This document shows, one piece after another, positions 1 through 8,884 of a stretch of DNA of 64,000 nucleotides. The DNA lies in assembly GCF_031453555.1 (NCBI RefSeq), contig NZ_JAVIZM010000001.1, positions 3,727,001 through 3,791,000 of the forward strand, read 5' to 3'. The notes beneath the pieces were generated by a model, which was not told the origin of the DNA, did no database searches, and saw nothing but the letters and a program-made list of their open reading frames with translations. The stretch is from Bacillus sp. SLBN-46. Lineage in GTDB: Bacteria; Bacillota; Bacilli; Bacillales; Cytobacillaceae. The translations under genes were made by a program, and so were the position numbers. Each line of letters opens with the position of its first letter. Position 1 is the stretch's first letter.

Positions 1-80
1 TCGCTTTTTCCACAAGCACCTAAAAGTGTTCCAGCAGCAAGAACTAAAGATAGCGCCATTCCAATTTTACGCTTTTGCAA
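1..80 (-). CDS. Lipoprotein, N-terminal part only (probably BMP-family ABC substrate-binding protein)
   Basis: Only the first 26 codons are inside the window; the gene runs off the left edge. The start is a TTG at 80 preceded by an AGGGGG ribosome site about 9 bases upstream. The peptide starts with charged residues (MQKRK), then a hydrophobic stretch, then a lipobox (LGAC) followed by GKS, so it is a lipid-anchored exported protein, cleaved before Cys by signal peptidase II. In related Bacillus genomes, as I remember them, a nucleoside-type (BMP/Med-like) binding protein and its ABC transporter follow ymfC. That identity is inferred from position only; the lipoprotein call is direct. Confidence 0.7.
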   Translation of the reverse strand, partial: MQKRKIGMALSLVLAAGTLLGACGKS

Positions 81-161
81 GGTATTGTACCCCCTATGAT
101 ATGTTTGATATAGTAGAAATTTTCGCAGAACTGGGTACGTTTTCATCTCGTATTAAAAAAA

Positions 162-884
162 TTAAATACGTTTCCTTAATACATGAAAACTAAACTTGTC
201 CGCTTTAAAATAGTTTACCGAATATAGAACAGGCTCATCCATTTCATCGAAATGCATTTGTTTTAAAACTAACAATGCAGTTTCAGGATCACATTCTAGA
301 ATTGGGGAAATTTTTTCATGATAGCCTATCGGCTCGATTTGAGCGACCGCGTATGTAATTCTTCGGTTTGCTTCTTCGTCCAATATGCGGAAGAAACCTT
401 CCTCATAGGAAAAAGTTTTAGGCAAAATCCGTTCGGGAACCTTGTCAATACAGTAGACAACTGGTTCACCATTTGCGGTCCTAACCCTCTCCATCACGAA
501 AATTTCCTCACTTGTAGAACATGAGAAACGGCGAATATCCTCTTCGGTAGGCCCCTGTGTTGATGAGCTTAAGAAAATGGTTCCTGGTTTCATACCAGCT
601 TGTTTAATCATGTCAGTGACACTATTAAGTTGTTCAATCCCTGAAGTAAACAGTGGCTTTGCATTAACAAAGGTGCCAACACCATGGCGCCTAATGATAA
701 CGTTTTCTTCCTCAAGAATACGTAAAGCCTCTCGAAGTGTTGCCCTGCTTACACCAAGCTGTTTCGCAAGATCGAATTCGGAAGGTAATTTTTCTTTTTC
801 TTTATATATTCCATTTTCAATATCCTGCTTTAACCGATCGATTACTTGTAAGTATAAATGCCGGTTATCTGACTTAATTGACAT
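162..884 (-). CDS. ymfC: GntR-family transcriptional regulator, HutC/UTRA type
   Basis: A 240-aa DNA-binding regulator. Residues about 8-75 form the GntR winged helix ([22 protein letters not shown], then a wing with RRHGVGTFV). Residues about 90-240 are the UTRA effector domain found in HutC-type members ([15 protein letters not shown], then [19 protein letters not shown] at the end). It lies between spoIIIE and a lipoprotein gene, the place of ymfC in B. subtilis. The start ATG has a GGAGG site 8 bases upstream. A 14-bp inverted repeat just downstream of its -10 box (914-927) suggests autoregulation. Its ligand is unknown; control of the following transporter is an inference. Confidence 0.88.
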   Translation of the reverse strand: MSIKSDNRHLYLQVIDRLKQDIENGIYKEKEKLPSEFDLAKQLGVSRATLREALRILEEENVIIRRHGVGTFVNAKPLFTSGIEQLNSVTDMIKQAGMKPGTIFLSSSTQGPTEEDIRRFSCSTSEEIFVMERVRTANGEPVVYCIDKVPERILPKTFSYEEGFFRILDEEANRRITYAVAQIEPIGYHEKISPILECDPETALLVLKQMHFDEMDEPVLYSVNYFKADKFSFHVLRKRI

Positions 885-913
885 GCTTTATCCTCCAGGC
901 TTTTTCCTAAGAC

Positions 914-927
914 ATCAGACATCTGAT
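914..927. promoter_or_regulatory. Inverted repeat, likely operator of the GntR regulator
   Basis: ATCAGA-CA-TCTGAT is a perfect 6-bp inverted repeat with a 2-bp centre. It sits about 13-26 bases downstream of the expected start of ymfC transcription (TATAAT at 952-947) and 30 bases before the ymfC start codon. This is the usual size, symmetry and place for a GntR dimer acting as a roadblock on its own gene. Binding is inferred. Confidence 0.5.
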
Positions 928-946
928 ATCATTCCTACTAACCGAG

Positions 947-952
947 ATTATA
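947..952 (-). promoter_or_regulatory. -10 box of the ymfC promoter
   Basis: A perfect TATAAT on the minus strand, about 60 bases upstream of the ymfC start codon. No good -35 hexamer stands 16-18 bases upstream (TTTATC or ATTTAT), so activity may depend on the AT-rich upstream tract. Assignment is by position. Confidence 0.5.
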
Positions 953-1035
953 GTAACATTTTTTTAGTGATAAATAAATAGGTATTCAAAATTTTGTCGA
1001 AAAAAGGTTCATTCTTCAAAAATGTCTTAAAGTTG

Positions 1036-1066
1036 TTGATTTTATTGCGTTGAAATCTGTTATAAT
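1036..1066 (+). promoter_or_regulatory. Candidate plus-strand promoter with extended -10
   Basis: TGTTATAAT at 1058-1066 is an extended -10 (TGnTATAAT) on the plus strand. TTGATT at 1036-1041 is a possible -35, though the 19-base spacing is long; the extended -10 could compensate. This is one of the few plus-strand signals in a window where every gene is on the minus strand. Downstream is non-coding sequence and then a bidirectional terminator. Confidence 0.45.
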
Positions 1067-1072
1067 ATATTC

Positions 1073-1208
1073 TTTCTATTAAAAATATAGGTATTTCACA
1101 GTAGAACATAGGTCTTTTTCATCATCTTTTTTAAGTGCGCACTTACTACTATAGTATGGGACATGTGAGAATTTAGTATAAAAAAAAGAGCCATTGGCTC
1201 TTTTTTTT
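1073..1208 (+). ncRNA. Candidate small RNA between ymfC and spoIIIE
   Basis: Predicted from its borders only: an extended -10 promoter at 1058-1066 and a strong terminator at 1181-1208 that works in the plus direction (GAGCC/GGCTC stem followed by eight T). The roughly 135-base span has no ORF longer than a few codons and contains a 14-bp palindrome. Orientation is opposite to every gene around it. I do not recognise an RNA family. Confidence 0.3.
1180..1208. terminator. Bidirectional terminator of spoIIIE
   Basis: An AAAAAAAGAGCC / GGCTCTTTTTTT stem with a 3-base loop, flanked by eight A on one side and eight T on the other, so it can stop transcription in both directions. It begins 4 bases after the spoIIIE stop codon. 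Confidence 0.9.
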
Positions 1209-1211
1209 ATA

Positions 1212-3554
1212 CTATGAACTTTGCTCTTCTTTTGGCTTTGTCTGTAAGACCACACGCGGCTTACTTCCTTCGTATGGACCCACTACTCCACGTGCTTCCA
1301 TTTCATCAATAAGGCGAGCTGCTCTAGTATAACCAATTCGGAAACGGCGTTGCAGCATGGAAACTGATGCAGTTTGCATTTCAACAATTAAATCAACGGC
1401 CTCATCATACAAATCATCCTCAACTGCTCCTGTTACTTCCGGAATATCATCAGGGATCATTTCTTCTTGGTATTGAGCTTTTTGCTGTGAAATAACAAAT
1501 TCCACGGTATCCTCCACCTCTTGATCAGAAAGGAATGCACCTTGGACACGGACAGGTTTTGATGCTCCCACTGGCAGGAATAACATATCCCCACGCCCCA
1601 GTAACTTTTCTGCTCCACCCATATCCAAAATTGTTCTTGAATCCGTTGCACTTGATACAGCAAAGGCAATTCGGGAAGGTATATTTGCTTTTATAACACC
1701 TGTAATAACATCCACAGATGGTCTTTGAGTAGCTATAATCAAGTGAATACCTGCTGCACGCGCCATTTGTGCGAGTCGTGTGATTGAATCTTCTACATCT
1801 GAAGAGGCAACCATCATTAAATCAGCTAACTCATCAACAATAACGACAATGTAAGGCAATAATGGCTGCTTGTCATTTTCCTCTAAATTATGTCTTCTCA
1901 CATGCTCATTATAGCCCTCAATATTACGTGTTCCTGTGTATGAAAAGAGTTCATAACGTCTTTCCATTTCACTAACAACCTTTTTCAATGCCTGTGAGGC
2001 TTTTTTCGCATCTGTCACAACTGGTGCAAGTAAATGTGGAATACCATTATAAACATTTAGTTCAACCATTTTCGGATCAATCATCATTAACTTTACTTCA
2101 TGAGGCTTTGCCCTCATCAGAATACTAGTTATGATTCCATTAATACATACACTTTTCCCACTCCCAGTAGCACCTGCCACAAGTAGATGGGGCATTTTAT
2201 TTAATTCGGCCAACACAGCCTCACCAGTTATATCTCTGCCCAGTCCAATTAGTAATTTGGCATCCGGTTTATCATTCTGAGTAGCATCTAATACTTCACG
2301 AAGTGAGACCATGGCTACCTCTGAATTAGGAACTTCAATTCCAATAGCTGATTTTCCTGGAATAGGTGCCTCAATTCGTATATCCTTGGCAGCAAGTGCT
2401 AAAGCTAAGTCATCACTTAAGCTAACAATCTTACTAACTTTTACACCCACATCTGGGTGTACCTCATATTTTGTTACAGCTGGGCCTAAATGAACCTGAG
2501 TGACTCTCGCCTTAACACCGAAGCTTTGAAATGTTCTCTCTAGTTTTGCAGCATTTGCATGAATTAGTTCATATTCACCACTTTGATCTGTTTTCTTTGG
2601 AAGCTTTAATAATCGAAGAGGAGGCAATTCGTATGCAACATTTTCTACTTCAGTAAACGTGATTGGAGGTACTTGATCAACTTCCTCTTCTATGTTTCCT
2701 TTTTGCTGTTCATTTTTATTTTGCGAAGGTATGTCCACTGATTCTTCCGTATAAGCTTTGTCAGCAAAACTTGAAATTATCGGCTCAGGAACAATTGTTT
2801 CCTCCTGCATGGGCGGCTGTTGAACGTTGATGACAGGTCCACTTTCCTGTGCAGAGGGTTCCTGTTGTCTTGCTTTTTGTTCCTTTTTCTCATTTTTCCG
2901 TTCTTCTTGTTTTTGCTTCCATTCTGACATATCCGTTTTAAATGCTTCCCATTGATTTTTAGAGAAGTCGAACAGCGTCAACATAATCTTGCCTATGAAG
3001 TCTCCAAAGGATTTGCCTGTAAGTAAAACTATACCAATAATAATAAAAATAAATGCAATAATCTTAGTACCTGTTTCTGCGAATAGGTAATGGAATAGTG
3101 CAAACAAAATAGCTCCAAGGATACCACCGCCAAGGTCGGTTGTACTTGTTTCCCCTCGAAGTTCCATCATGAATAATTCCCATGTATTACTAATGACACT
3201 TGGATCTTTAAATTTTCCATCATTCGTAAGTAAGTGGAACAATGTAACATGGCTTAATAAAAGGATAGCTGAAACAATAAAATAGCTTCCTACTAATTTA
3301 ATATGAAAGAGAAATGGTATTTCTCGCTTCCACATTAAGTATATGCTTAATACTACCAGCCCCAGCAAACCTAGCATATACCATTCACCCATCCAAAATC
3401 TAAAGAAAAGGACAGTTGCTTTTCCTACTGCCCCAAGCTTGGCAATGGAAATAATGGCAATTGCCAAAATAGCAAGTGCCGTTAATTCAAATTGGATTGT
3501 GCGTTTTAAATGGTTATCTCTCTTTTTTGGTTGTCTTCTCTTTTTTTTGGCCAT
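1212..3554 (-). CDS. spoIIIE: DNA translocase SpoIIIE/FtsK
   Basis: A 780-aa septal DNA pump that moves the chromosome into the forespore during sporulation. Order: a basic N-terminus, four or five membrane helices in residues about 25-185, a charged Gln/Glu/Lys-rich linker (about 195-300), the motor domain with Walker A GATGSGKS near 457 and Walker [10 protein letters not shown], and a C-terminal winged-helix gamma domain ([18 protein letters not shown]) that reads orientation sequences. Length matches SpoIIIE of B. subtilis (787 aa). Position next to ylzJ, tepA and ymfC supports SpoIIIE over the second FtsK-like paralogue (SftA). RBS AAGGTGATT precedes the ATG; a terminator follows directly. 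Confidence 0.95.
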   Translation of the reverse strand: MAKKKRRQPKKRDNHLKRTIQFELTALAILAIAIISIAKLGAVGKATVLFFRFWMGEWYMLGLLGLVVLSIYLMWKREIPFLFHIKLVGSYFIVSAILLLSHVTLFHLLTNDGKFKDPSVISNTWELFMMELRGETSTTDLGGGILGAILFALFHYLFAETGTKIIAFIFIIIGIVLLTGKSFGDFIGKIMLTLFDFSKNQWEAFKTDMSEWKQKQEERKNEKKEQKARQQEPSAQESGPVINVQQPPMQEETIVPEPIISSFADKAYTEESVDIPSQNKNEQQKGNIEEEVDQVPPITFTEVENVAYELPPLRLLKLPKKTDQSGEYELIHANAAKLERTFQSFGVKARVTQVHLGPAVTKYEVHPDVGVKVSKIVSLSDDLALALAAKDIRIEAPIPGKSAIGIEVPNSEVAMVSLREVLDATQNDKPDAKLLIGLGRDITGEAVLAELNKMPHLLVAGATGSGKSVCINGIITSILMRAKPHEVKLMMIDPKMVELNVYNGIPHLLAPVVTDAKKASQALKKVVSEMERRYELFSYTGTRNIEGYNEHVRRHNLEENDKQPLLPYIVVIVDELADLMMVASSDVEDSITRLAQMARAAGIHLIIATQRPSVDVITGVIKANIPSRIAFAVSSATDSRTILDMGGAEKLLGRGDMLFLPVGASKPVRVQGAFLSDQEVEDTVEFVISQQKAQYQEEMIPDDIPEVTGAVEDDLYDEAVDLIVEMQTASVSMLQRRFRIGYTRAARLIDEMEARGVVGPYEGSKPRVVLQTKPKEEQSS

Positions 3555-3648
3555 CTAATCACCTTATATGTTAGTTATGGTATATTATTCCACAATATTA
3601 CTATAAGTTAATATGTATAACTTAATTAATAATAGAGAAATGGAAGAA

Positions 3649-3667
3649 AGCAGCCGGAATGGCTGCT
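3649..3667 (-). terminator. Terminator after ylzJ
   Basis: AGCAGCC/GGCTGCT, a 7-bp stem with a 5-base loop, followed on the minus strand by TTTCTT. It lies 34 bases past the ylzJ stop. The T-tract is interrupted, so strength is moderate. Confidence 0.65.
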
Positions 3668-3700
3668 CTTCTCTTTGTAACCTGATTATACCATAATCTA

Positions 3701-3940
3701 CTACTGCAAAGCGGACAAACCCTCTTGGATACCAAAAGAAATTTTAGCACCAGGGCATATCCGTTCATCAAGATAGTGTTGCGGATCGCTGCTTAGAATA
3801 CGGATTACTTGAACATTTTGCGGATCCATTTGCTCTACTAGGAGTGGAACTCCTTGATAGGTTATCATTTTTTGTTGCTGAAACGATTCTTGTTCAGTTG
3901 GAAAGATCAGTTCATTTGGCATCATCGTATATAAAATCAT
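3701..3940 (-). CDS. ylzJ: YlzJ-like conserved small protein
   Basis: A 79-aa protein with no domain whose function I know. It begins [11 protein letters not shown] and contains a [16 protein letters not shown] segment; no signal peptide or membrane helix is visible. Its start overlaps the tepA stop by 4 bases (ATGA), which implies coupled translation, and spoIIIE follows, as in B. subtilis. RBS GAGGGG lies inside the end of tepA. The name rests on length and position between tepA and spoIIIE. A role in sporulation is a guess from neighbours. Confidence 0.8.
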   Translation of the reverse strand: MILYTMMPNELIFPTEQESFQQQKMITYQGVPLLVEQMDPQNVQVIRILSSDPQHYLDERICPGAKISFGIQEGLSALQ

Positions 3941-4692
3941 TGAATCAGCCCCTCATTTTTTTCCTTACGAAGGTCGATCATTTCATTTAGCTTCTTCATA
4001 GCCGGTCCCAATCCACCTACTTCATCAATTAACCCAGACTTCACGGCGTCAACACCAATTACATTTGTTCCAATATCTCTTGTCAAATTACCCTTTGCAA
4101 ACATTAAGTCTTTAAAGGTATCCTCGGTAATTTTCGAATGCTTCGTAACGAAATTTACTACCCTCTCTTGCATTTTATCTAAGTATTCAAAGGTTGCAGG
4201 AACACCAATGACGAGGCCAGTTAATCGAATTGGGTGAATCGTCATAGTCGCTGTTTCTGCAATAAAGGAATAATCACAGGATACAGCAATTGGGACACCG
4301 ATTGAATGTCCGCCTCCTAAAACAATGGAAACAGTTGGTTTTGATAAGGAGGCTATCATTTCAGAAATGGCAAGCCCCGCTTCAACGTCACCTCCAACCG
4401 TATTTAAAACTATGAGCACTCCTTCAATCTTGGGATTTTGCTCAATAGCTACAAGCTGTGGCAATAGATGCTCATACTTAGTGGTTTTGTTTTGAGGAGG
4501 AAGTGCCATATGCCCCTCAATTTGTCCTATGATTGTTAAACAATGAATTCTTGAATCTGCAGATAGCTGTGGAACATTGGTTTGGCCAAGCTGCTGAATT
4601 TTTTCTATTAAACCTGAAGCAGGCTTTTCCTCTTTTTGAGGCTCGCCGCCATCCTGGTTACCAGTATCATTTTTTTGTATATCGTTATTCAT
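3937..4692 (-). CDS. tepA: ClpP-like protease TepA (translocation-enhancing protein)
   Basis: A 251-aa cytosolic ClpP/crotonase-fold protein. Seen: an acidic, low-complexity N-terminus, then LVIL-type strands with [13 protein letters not shown] (oxyanion region) near residue 98 and [13 protein letters not shown] near 127, where Ser of GHSIG is the expected nucleophile. In B. subtilis the homologue YmfB/TepA was linked to preprotein secretion and degradation of spore proteins. Start ATG with GGGAG 8 bases upstream. It overlaps ylzJ by 4 bases and follows a strong terminator behind rnjB, so it probably begins its own unit. Confidence 0.9.
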   Translation of the reverse strand: MNNDIQKNDTGNQDGGEPQKEEKPASGLIEKIQQLGQTNVPQLSADSRIHCLTIIGQIEGHMALPPQNKTTKYEHLLPQLVAIEQNPKIEGVLIVLNTVGGDVEAGLAISEMIASLSKPTVSIVLGGGHSIGVPIAVSCDYSFIAETATMTIHPIRLTGLVIGVPATFEYLDKMQERVVNFVTKHSKITEDTFKDLMFAKGNLTRDIGTNVIGVDAVKSGLIDEVGGLGPAMKKLNEMIDLRKEKNEGLIQ

Positions 4693-4765
4693 CCAAATAC
4701 TCCCTTCACAGCAAGATATATTTTAGTATTGACCTATGATTTGATTTCATTCTACCTATCCATAT

Positions 4766-4797
4766 AAAAAAGGTACTGGTTCATAGTCCAGTACCTT
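4766..4797 (-). terminator. Terminator after rnjB
   Basis: AAGGTACTGG / CCAGTACCTT, a 10-bp perfect stem with an 8-base loop, followed by six T on the minus strand. It starts 6 bases after the rnjB stop. Confidence 0.92.
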
Positions 4798-4802
4798 CAT
4801 GC

Positions 4803-6470
4803 TTACACTTCCATAATGATTGGTAGAATCATTGGTCTTCTTTTTGTTTTTTCAAATAAATAGCGATTTAATTCATCTCGAATTTCTTGCTTTAGGCTTG
4901 CCCATTCAAATGATCCCTTAGCGATCGTACGCTCAACAATATCCTTTACCAATTTAGTGGAATCATCCATTAATTTTTCTGATTCACGAACATATACAAA
5001 CCCTCTTGAAATTATTTCTGGACCTGCTGCAATTTTCTTGTCTTGTTTCGTCAAGGTTACAACAACAATAAGGATTCCATCCTGAGATAAAAGCCTACGA
5101 TCCCGCAATACAATATTCCCAACATCCCCTACACCAATTCCATCAATAAGGACATTACCAGAAGGAACTTTACCTGCCAATGCTAGCTTTCCGTCTTTCC
5201 ATTCCAACACATCACCACGGTCAGGAATCATAATTTTTTCATCTGTAAGACCGCATTCAAGTGCTACTTTCCGATGGGCTTTTAACATCCGATACTCACC
5301 ATGAACAGGAATGAAAAATTTTGGTTGCATTAAATTAATCATAAATTTTAATTCTTCCTGACTTCCATGGCTCGATACATGGATTGTCCGTTTGCCAGAT
5401 ATAACATTGGCACCTGCTCTAAATAACATATCTACTGTTTTAAATAAGAAAACTTCGCTACCTTTTAAAGGTGAGGCAGCAATTAAAACAGTATCTCCTG
5501 TCTGAATATTCAGTTGTTTATGTGTTTGCTTTGCCATCTTTTGAAGAGCTTCAATTGGTTCTCCTTGAGTTCCGGTAGCAAGCACGACAATTTCTCGATC
5601 TTGATAATTTTTAAGCTCGTGAATTGGGATAATTAGATCTTCAGCTACTTCTAAATAGCCCATATCAAGTGCAATATGATAAATACGCTCTAAACTCTTT
5701 CCTACCACTGCTACTTTACGACCGTTATCCTTGGCCACATCAAAAATATGTTGGATCCGGTTAATATCTGATGCAAAGCACGCGGCTATGATTCGGCCTG
5801 GTGCATTATAGAAAGCATTAGACAACTCTCTTTCAACAATCGCTTCTGAAGTTGTGTAACCAGGTTTTTCTGCTTCGGTACTATCTGATAGTAAACATAA
5901 AACACCTTGATCACCTATAGCTGCCATTTTACCAATTTCGGGTTTATAAAGCTTCGTTGCTGCCTGATCAAATTTAAAGTCACCTGTATATACGATAATT
6001 CCTTCAGACGTATGTATGCAAACTCCGACAGAATCAGGAATACTATGATTTGTCCTAAAAAAGCTGACATTTACTGAATCTAATTCTACGACTGTATCTG
6101 AGTTTACTTCAATAAAGTTAGCATGCCCGTTAAATTCCTGTTCTTTAAGCTTTGCAGCAGCAAGGGCAAGGGTTAATTTTGTTCCATAAACCGGTACATT
6201 TACTTGCCTTAATACATAGGAAAGTGCACCAATATGATCTTCATGTCCATGTGTTAAAAAAACAGCTTTTACTCGATCCTTATTATCTCTTAAGTAGGTT
6301 AAATCAGGAATGACCATATCGATGCCTAGCATTTCTTCCTCGGGGAACATTAAGCCGGCGTCCACGATCAATATGTCTCCATCTACTTCTACTAGGTACA
6401 TATTTTTTCCGATTTCTCCTACGCCACCAAGTGCAATAAACTTAATGGTTTTATTTTTTCTCTTTATCAA
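4803..6470 (-). CDS. rnjB: Ribonuclease J2
   Basis: A 555-aa RNA endonuclease/5' exonuclease of the metallo-beta-lactamase, beta-CASP type, part of the RNA degradation machinery with RNase J1. The zinc motif THGHEDHIG lies near residue 74; the beta-CASP domain with TGTQGEP near 298 and HVSSHGSQEEL near 367 follows; the C-terminal domain ends the protein. The start is a TTG with an AGGAGG site 8 bases upstream. Position between dapA and tepA is that of ymfA/rnjB in B. subtilis, which is why I call it J2 rather than J1. It has its own terminator. Confidence 0.92.
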   Translation of the reverse strand: MIKRKNKTIKFIALGGVGEIGKNMYLVEVDGDILIVDAGLMFPEEEMLGIDMVIPDLTYLRDNKDRVKAVFLTHGHEDHIGALSYVLRQVNVPVYGTKLTLALAAAKLKEQEFNGHANFIEVNSDTVVELDSVNVSFFRTNHSIPDSVGVCIHTSEGIIVYTGDFKFDQAATKLYKPEIGKMAAIGDQGVLCLLSDSTEAEKPGYTTSEAIVERELSNAFYNAPGRIIAACFASDINRIQHIFDVAKDNGRKVAVVGKSLERIYHIALDMGYLEVAEDLIIPIHELKNYQDREIVVLATGTQGEPIEALQKMAKQTHKQLNIQTGDTVLIAASPLKGSEVFLFKTVDMLFRAGANVISGKRTIHVSSHGSQEELKFMINLMQPKFFIPVHGEYRMLKAHRKVALECGLTDEKIMIPDRGDVLEWKDGKLALAGKVPSGNVLIDGIGVGDVGNIVLRDRRLLSQDGILIVVVTLTKQDKKIAAGPEIISRGFVYVRESEKLMDDSTKLVKDIVERTIAKGSFEWASLKQEIRDELNRYLFEKTKRRPMILPIIMEV

Positions 6471-6610
6471 GTGTGAATCCTCCTATGTAGTAGCAATTTA
6501 ATTTCTTGAACTTTTTTATTCCGTTCGAAATCAGTTACCATTATTATACTTGAAAAAAGAAAATGTTTACAACTTAAAAAAGCTAATTTACCTCTTGGTG
6601 TGACTTCAAG

Positions 6611-6647
6611 AAAAAAGAAAGAGACTGACCTATACAGGTCAGCCCTC
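6611..6647 (-). terminator. Terminator after dapA
   Basis: The stem CTGACCT/AGGTCAG plus an outer GAG/CTC closes a 4-base loop, followed on the minus strand by TTTCTTTTTT. It ends the asd-dapG-dapA unit 7 bases after the dapA stop. Confidence 0.85.
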
Positions 6648-6653
6648 TAAAAA

Positions 6654-7526
6654 TTATTTTTTATTTAAAATGGATTGTAATGTTGCACGTTCCTGTTCAG
6701 TGAGGCCCACAAGCGGCAATCTGACTGACCCAACATCTAAACCAGCCATCTGTAAGGCTGTTTTAACAGGGGCAGGGCTTGGAGCCGCAAATAATCCCTG
6801 CATCGTTGGAAGAAGCTGTTGATGTATCAGTGCCGCCTTTTTGTTATCCCCATCAAAAAAGGCTTTAACCATTTCCTGCATGTCATTGCCTACCACATGC
6901 GATGCCACTGATACCACACCGGCACCACCTATAGATAGGACAGGTAATGTTAAGCTATCATCCCCACTGTATAAAACAAACTCATCATCCGTATTTGCAA
7001 TAATCTGTGTCATTGCATTTAAATCTCCACTAGCTTCCTTCACTGCAACGATATTCGAAATCTTTGAAAGACGAATAATTGTTTCAGGAAGTATATTTAC
7101 AACGGATCTACCAGGAATGTTATACACCATAACTGGCAGAGAAGTTGCTTCTGCCACAGCTTTAAAATGCTGATATAAGCCTTCTTGATTTGGTTTATTG
7201 TAATAAGGTGCAACAACCATAATGGCATCAACACCAAGCTGCTCTGCCTTTTTTGTCAATTCAATAGAGGCATACGTATTGTTACTTCCCGTACCCGCAA
7301 TAACAGGTACTCTTTTGTTTACAACCTTTACGACATGACTAAATAACGCAAGTTTTTCCTCTTTTGTTAAAGTTGGTGATTCCCCTGTCGTGCCAGCTAT
7401 AACCAGTGAATCTGTTCCATTCTCTATGAGGAAATTTATCAATTGAGTTGTCTTAGCAAAATCTATATGCCCTTTTTTATCAAAAGGGGTTACCATTGCT
7501 GTAGACACCCGTCCGAAATGAATCAT
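6654..7526 (-). CDS. dapA: 4-hydroxy-tetrahydrodipicolinate synthase
   Basis: A 290-aa TIM-barrel lyase that condenses pyruvate with aspartate semialdehyde, the entry to lysine, diaminopimelate and dipicolinate. Catalytic Lys163 (AVKEASGD) forms the Schiff base; Tyr135 (VYNIPGRS) and the GTTGES loop at 45-50 are present. The start at 7526 is chosen because AAAGGAG stands 8 bases upstream and the length equals the B. subtilis enzyme; an in-frame GTG further upstream has no such site. It is the last gene of the asd-dapG-dapA operon, 80 bases after dapG. Confidence 0.96.
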   Translation of the reverse strand: MIHFGRVSTAMVTPFDKKGHIDFAKTTQLINFLIENGTDSLVIAGTTGESPTLTKEEKLALFSHVVKVVNKRVPVIAGTGSNNTYASIELTKKAEQLGVDAIMVVAPYYNKPNQEGLYQHFKAVAEATSLPVMVYNIPGRSVVNILPETIIRLSKISNIVAVKEASGDLNAMTQIIANTDDEFVLYSGDDSLTLPVLSIGGAGVVSVASHVVGNDMQEMVKAFFDGDNKKAALIHQQLLPTMQGLFAAPSPAPVKTALQMAGLDVGSVRLPLVGLTEQERATLQSILNKK

Positions 7527-7606
7527 TGTTCTACTCCTTTCGTTACGTGCCACTAGTGAAAAACAAAGATGTTTCTAGTTTTCTTATATCACTTCATTAA
7601 ACACTA

Positions 7607-8851
7607 TTACAAATCTGAAAGATTGAATTCTACTGACTCATCTTCTAATTGAAACGCGTCATGAAGTGCATTGACAGATTTAACTAAGTCATCTTGTTTT
7701 ACAAGTACCCAAATAGTTGTATGACTATCCGCAGATTGTAAAATACGAATCCCTTGATCTGAAAGTGCGGTTACAATCTTGGAGGTAACTCCAGGGACAC
7801 CCGCAATTCCGGCACCAACTACAGAAACTTTTGCACAATATCTCTCTACAACAGGGTCATGCCCTAGTTCATTTAATACTTTTATTGCCCGGTCAGTCAT
7901 CTCATCTGTTACCGTATAAATTACACCATTGGGCGATATATTGATAAAATCAACACTGATCTTTTCATTTGCCATAGCCTTAAATACTTCAGCCTGCAAA
8001 TAATATTGATCTTTTTTAGCAAAAACCTTTATTTGAGTAACATTAGAAACATGAGCAATTCCTGTTACCACACGCTCCTTAATATCGCTCCCCCGATTAT
8101 TTTTATTTAGGGTTGTAACCAACGTTCCTAAATTATCGGAATAAGTAGAACGAATACGAATTGGTACCTTTGCCTGCATAGCAATTTCTACTGCTCTTGG
8201 ATGGATGACCTTAGCTCCCTGATAGGCCATGTTGCACACTTCAGTGTAAGTAACCACTGATAGTGGACGTGCATTTTCAGCAATACGTGGGTCAGCAGTC
8301 ATAATTCCTTCGACATCAGTAAAAATATCGATCCATTCTGCATTAAGAGCAGCACCTAATGCGGCAGCGGATGTATCACTTCCTCCGCGTCCAATGGTGG
8401 TGATATCCCCGTTCTTTGCCGCTCCTTGGAATCCAGCCACAACAACTACATCAGTATTCTCAAGTTCCCTGAGCAATCTCTCACACTTCATTTCAGTAAT
8501 CTTTGCATTTGTATGATCATTATTTGTACGGAATCCTGCTTGAGCACCTGTTAAAGCAACAGCATTAATACCACTGTCTAATAACATATTTGCAAACACG
8601 ACACTAGATATAATCTCCCCACAGGACAATAATAAATCATGTTCTCTTTTTGAGATCTTGCTTAGATTCCCACCAATTAACGATAAAAGTGTATCGGTTG
8701 CATATGGGTCACCTTTTCTACCCATTGCTGAAACAACAACCACCACTTTATATCCATCAGCTAATGCTTTTTCAATATGGCCTTGGGCATGCTTTCTACT
8801 CTTTTCATCCTTTACAGATGTCCCGCCAAATTTTTGAACAATAATTTTCAT
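7607..8851 (-). CDS. dapG: Aspartokinase I
   Basis: A 414-aa kinase that phosphorylates aspartate, the first step of the diaminopimelate/lysine/methionine/threonine pathway. The N-terminal kinase domain carries KFGGTSV at residues 7-13 and GRGGSDTSA near 155; two ACT domains fill about 265-405 (VTQIKVFAKKDQ, and KVSVVGAGIAGVPGVTSKI). Placement between asd and dapA identifies it as DapG, which in B. subtilis is inhibited by diaminopimelate rather than lysine. The ribosome site before the ATG is poor (GGCAGG is too distant), so translation may depend on coupling to asd 33 bases upstream. Confidence 0.95.
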   Translation of the reverse strand: MKIIVQKFGGTSVKDEKSRKHAQGHIEKALADGYKVVVVVSAMGRKGDPYATDTLLSLIGGNLSKISKREHDLLLSCGEIISSVVFANMLLDSGINAVALTGAQAGFRTNNDHTNAKITEMKCERLLRELENTDVVVVAGFQGAAKNGDITTIGRGGSDTSAAALGAALNAEWIDIFTDVEGIMTADPRIAENARPLSVVTYTEVCNMAYQGAKVIHPRAVEIAMQAKVPIRIRSTYSDNLGTLVTTLNKNNRGSDIKERVVTGIAHVSNVTQIKVFAKKDQYYLQAEVFKAMANEKISVDFINISPNGVIYTVTDEMTDRAIKVLNELGHDPVVERYCAKVSVVGAGIAGVPGVTSKIVTALSDQGIRILQSADSHTTIWVLVKQDDLVKSVNALHDAFQLEDESVEFNLSDL

Positions 8852-8884
8852 GGTGACACCAAAACCTGCCTTTGGTTGTAACTT

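Larger units (their letters stand above)
885..1211. other. Intergenic region ymfC-spoIIIE
   Basis: This 327-base gap has no protein gene. It holds the ymfC -10 box and operator (914-952), a plus-strand extended -10 promoter (1058-1066), two adjacent palindromes (1132-1145 TAAGTGCGCACTTA and 1148-1157 TACTATAGTA), and the bidirectional spoIIIE terminator (1180-1208). The plus-strand promoter and terminator could bound a small RNA. Confidence 0.7.

Noticed and set aside
577..981. 134-codon plus-strand ORF opposite ymfC
   Set aside because: It lies antisense to a clear GntR gene, has no family resemblance, and extends only because ymfC codon use leaves the opposite frame open.
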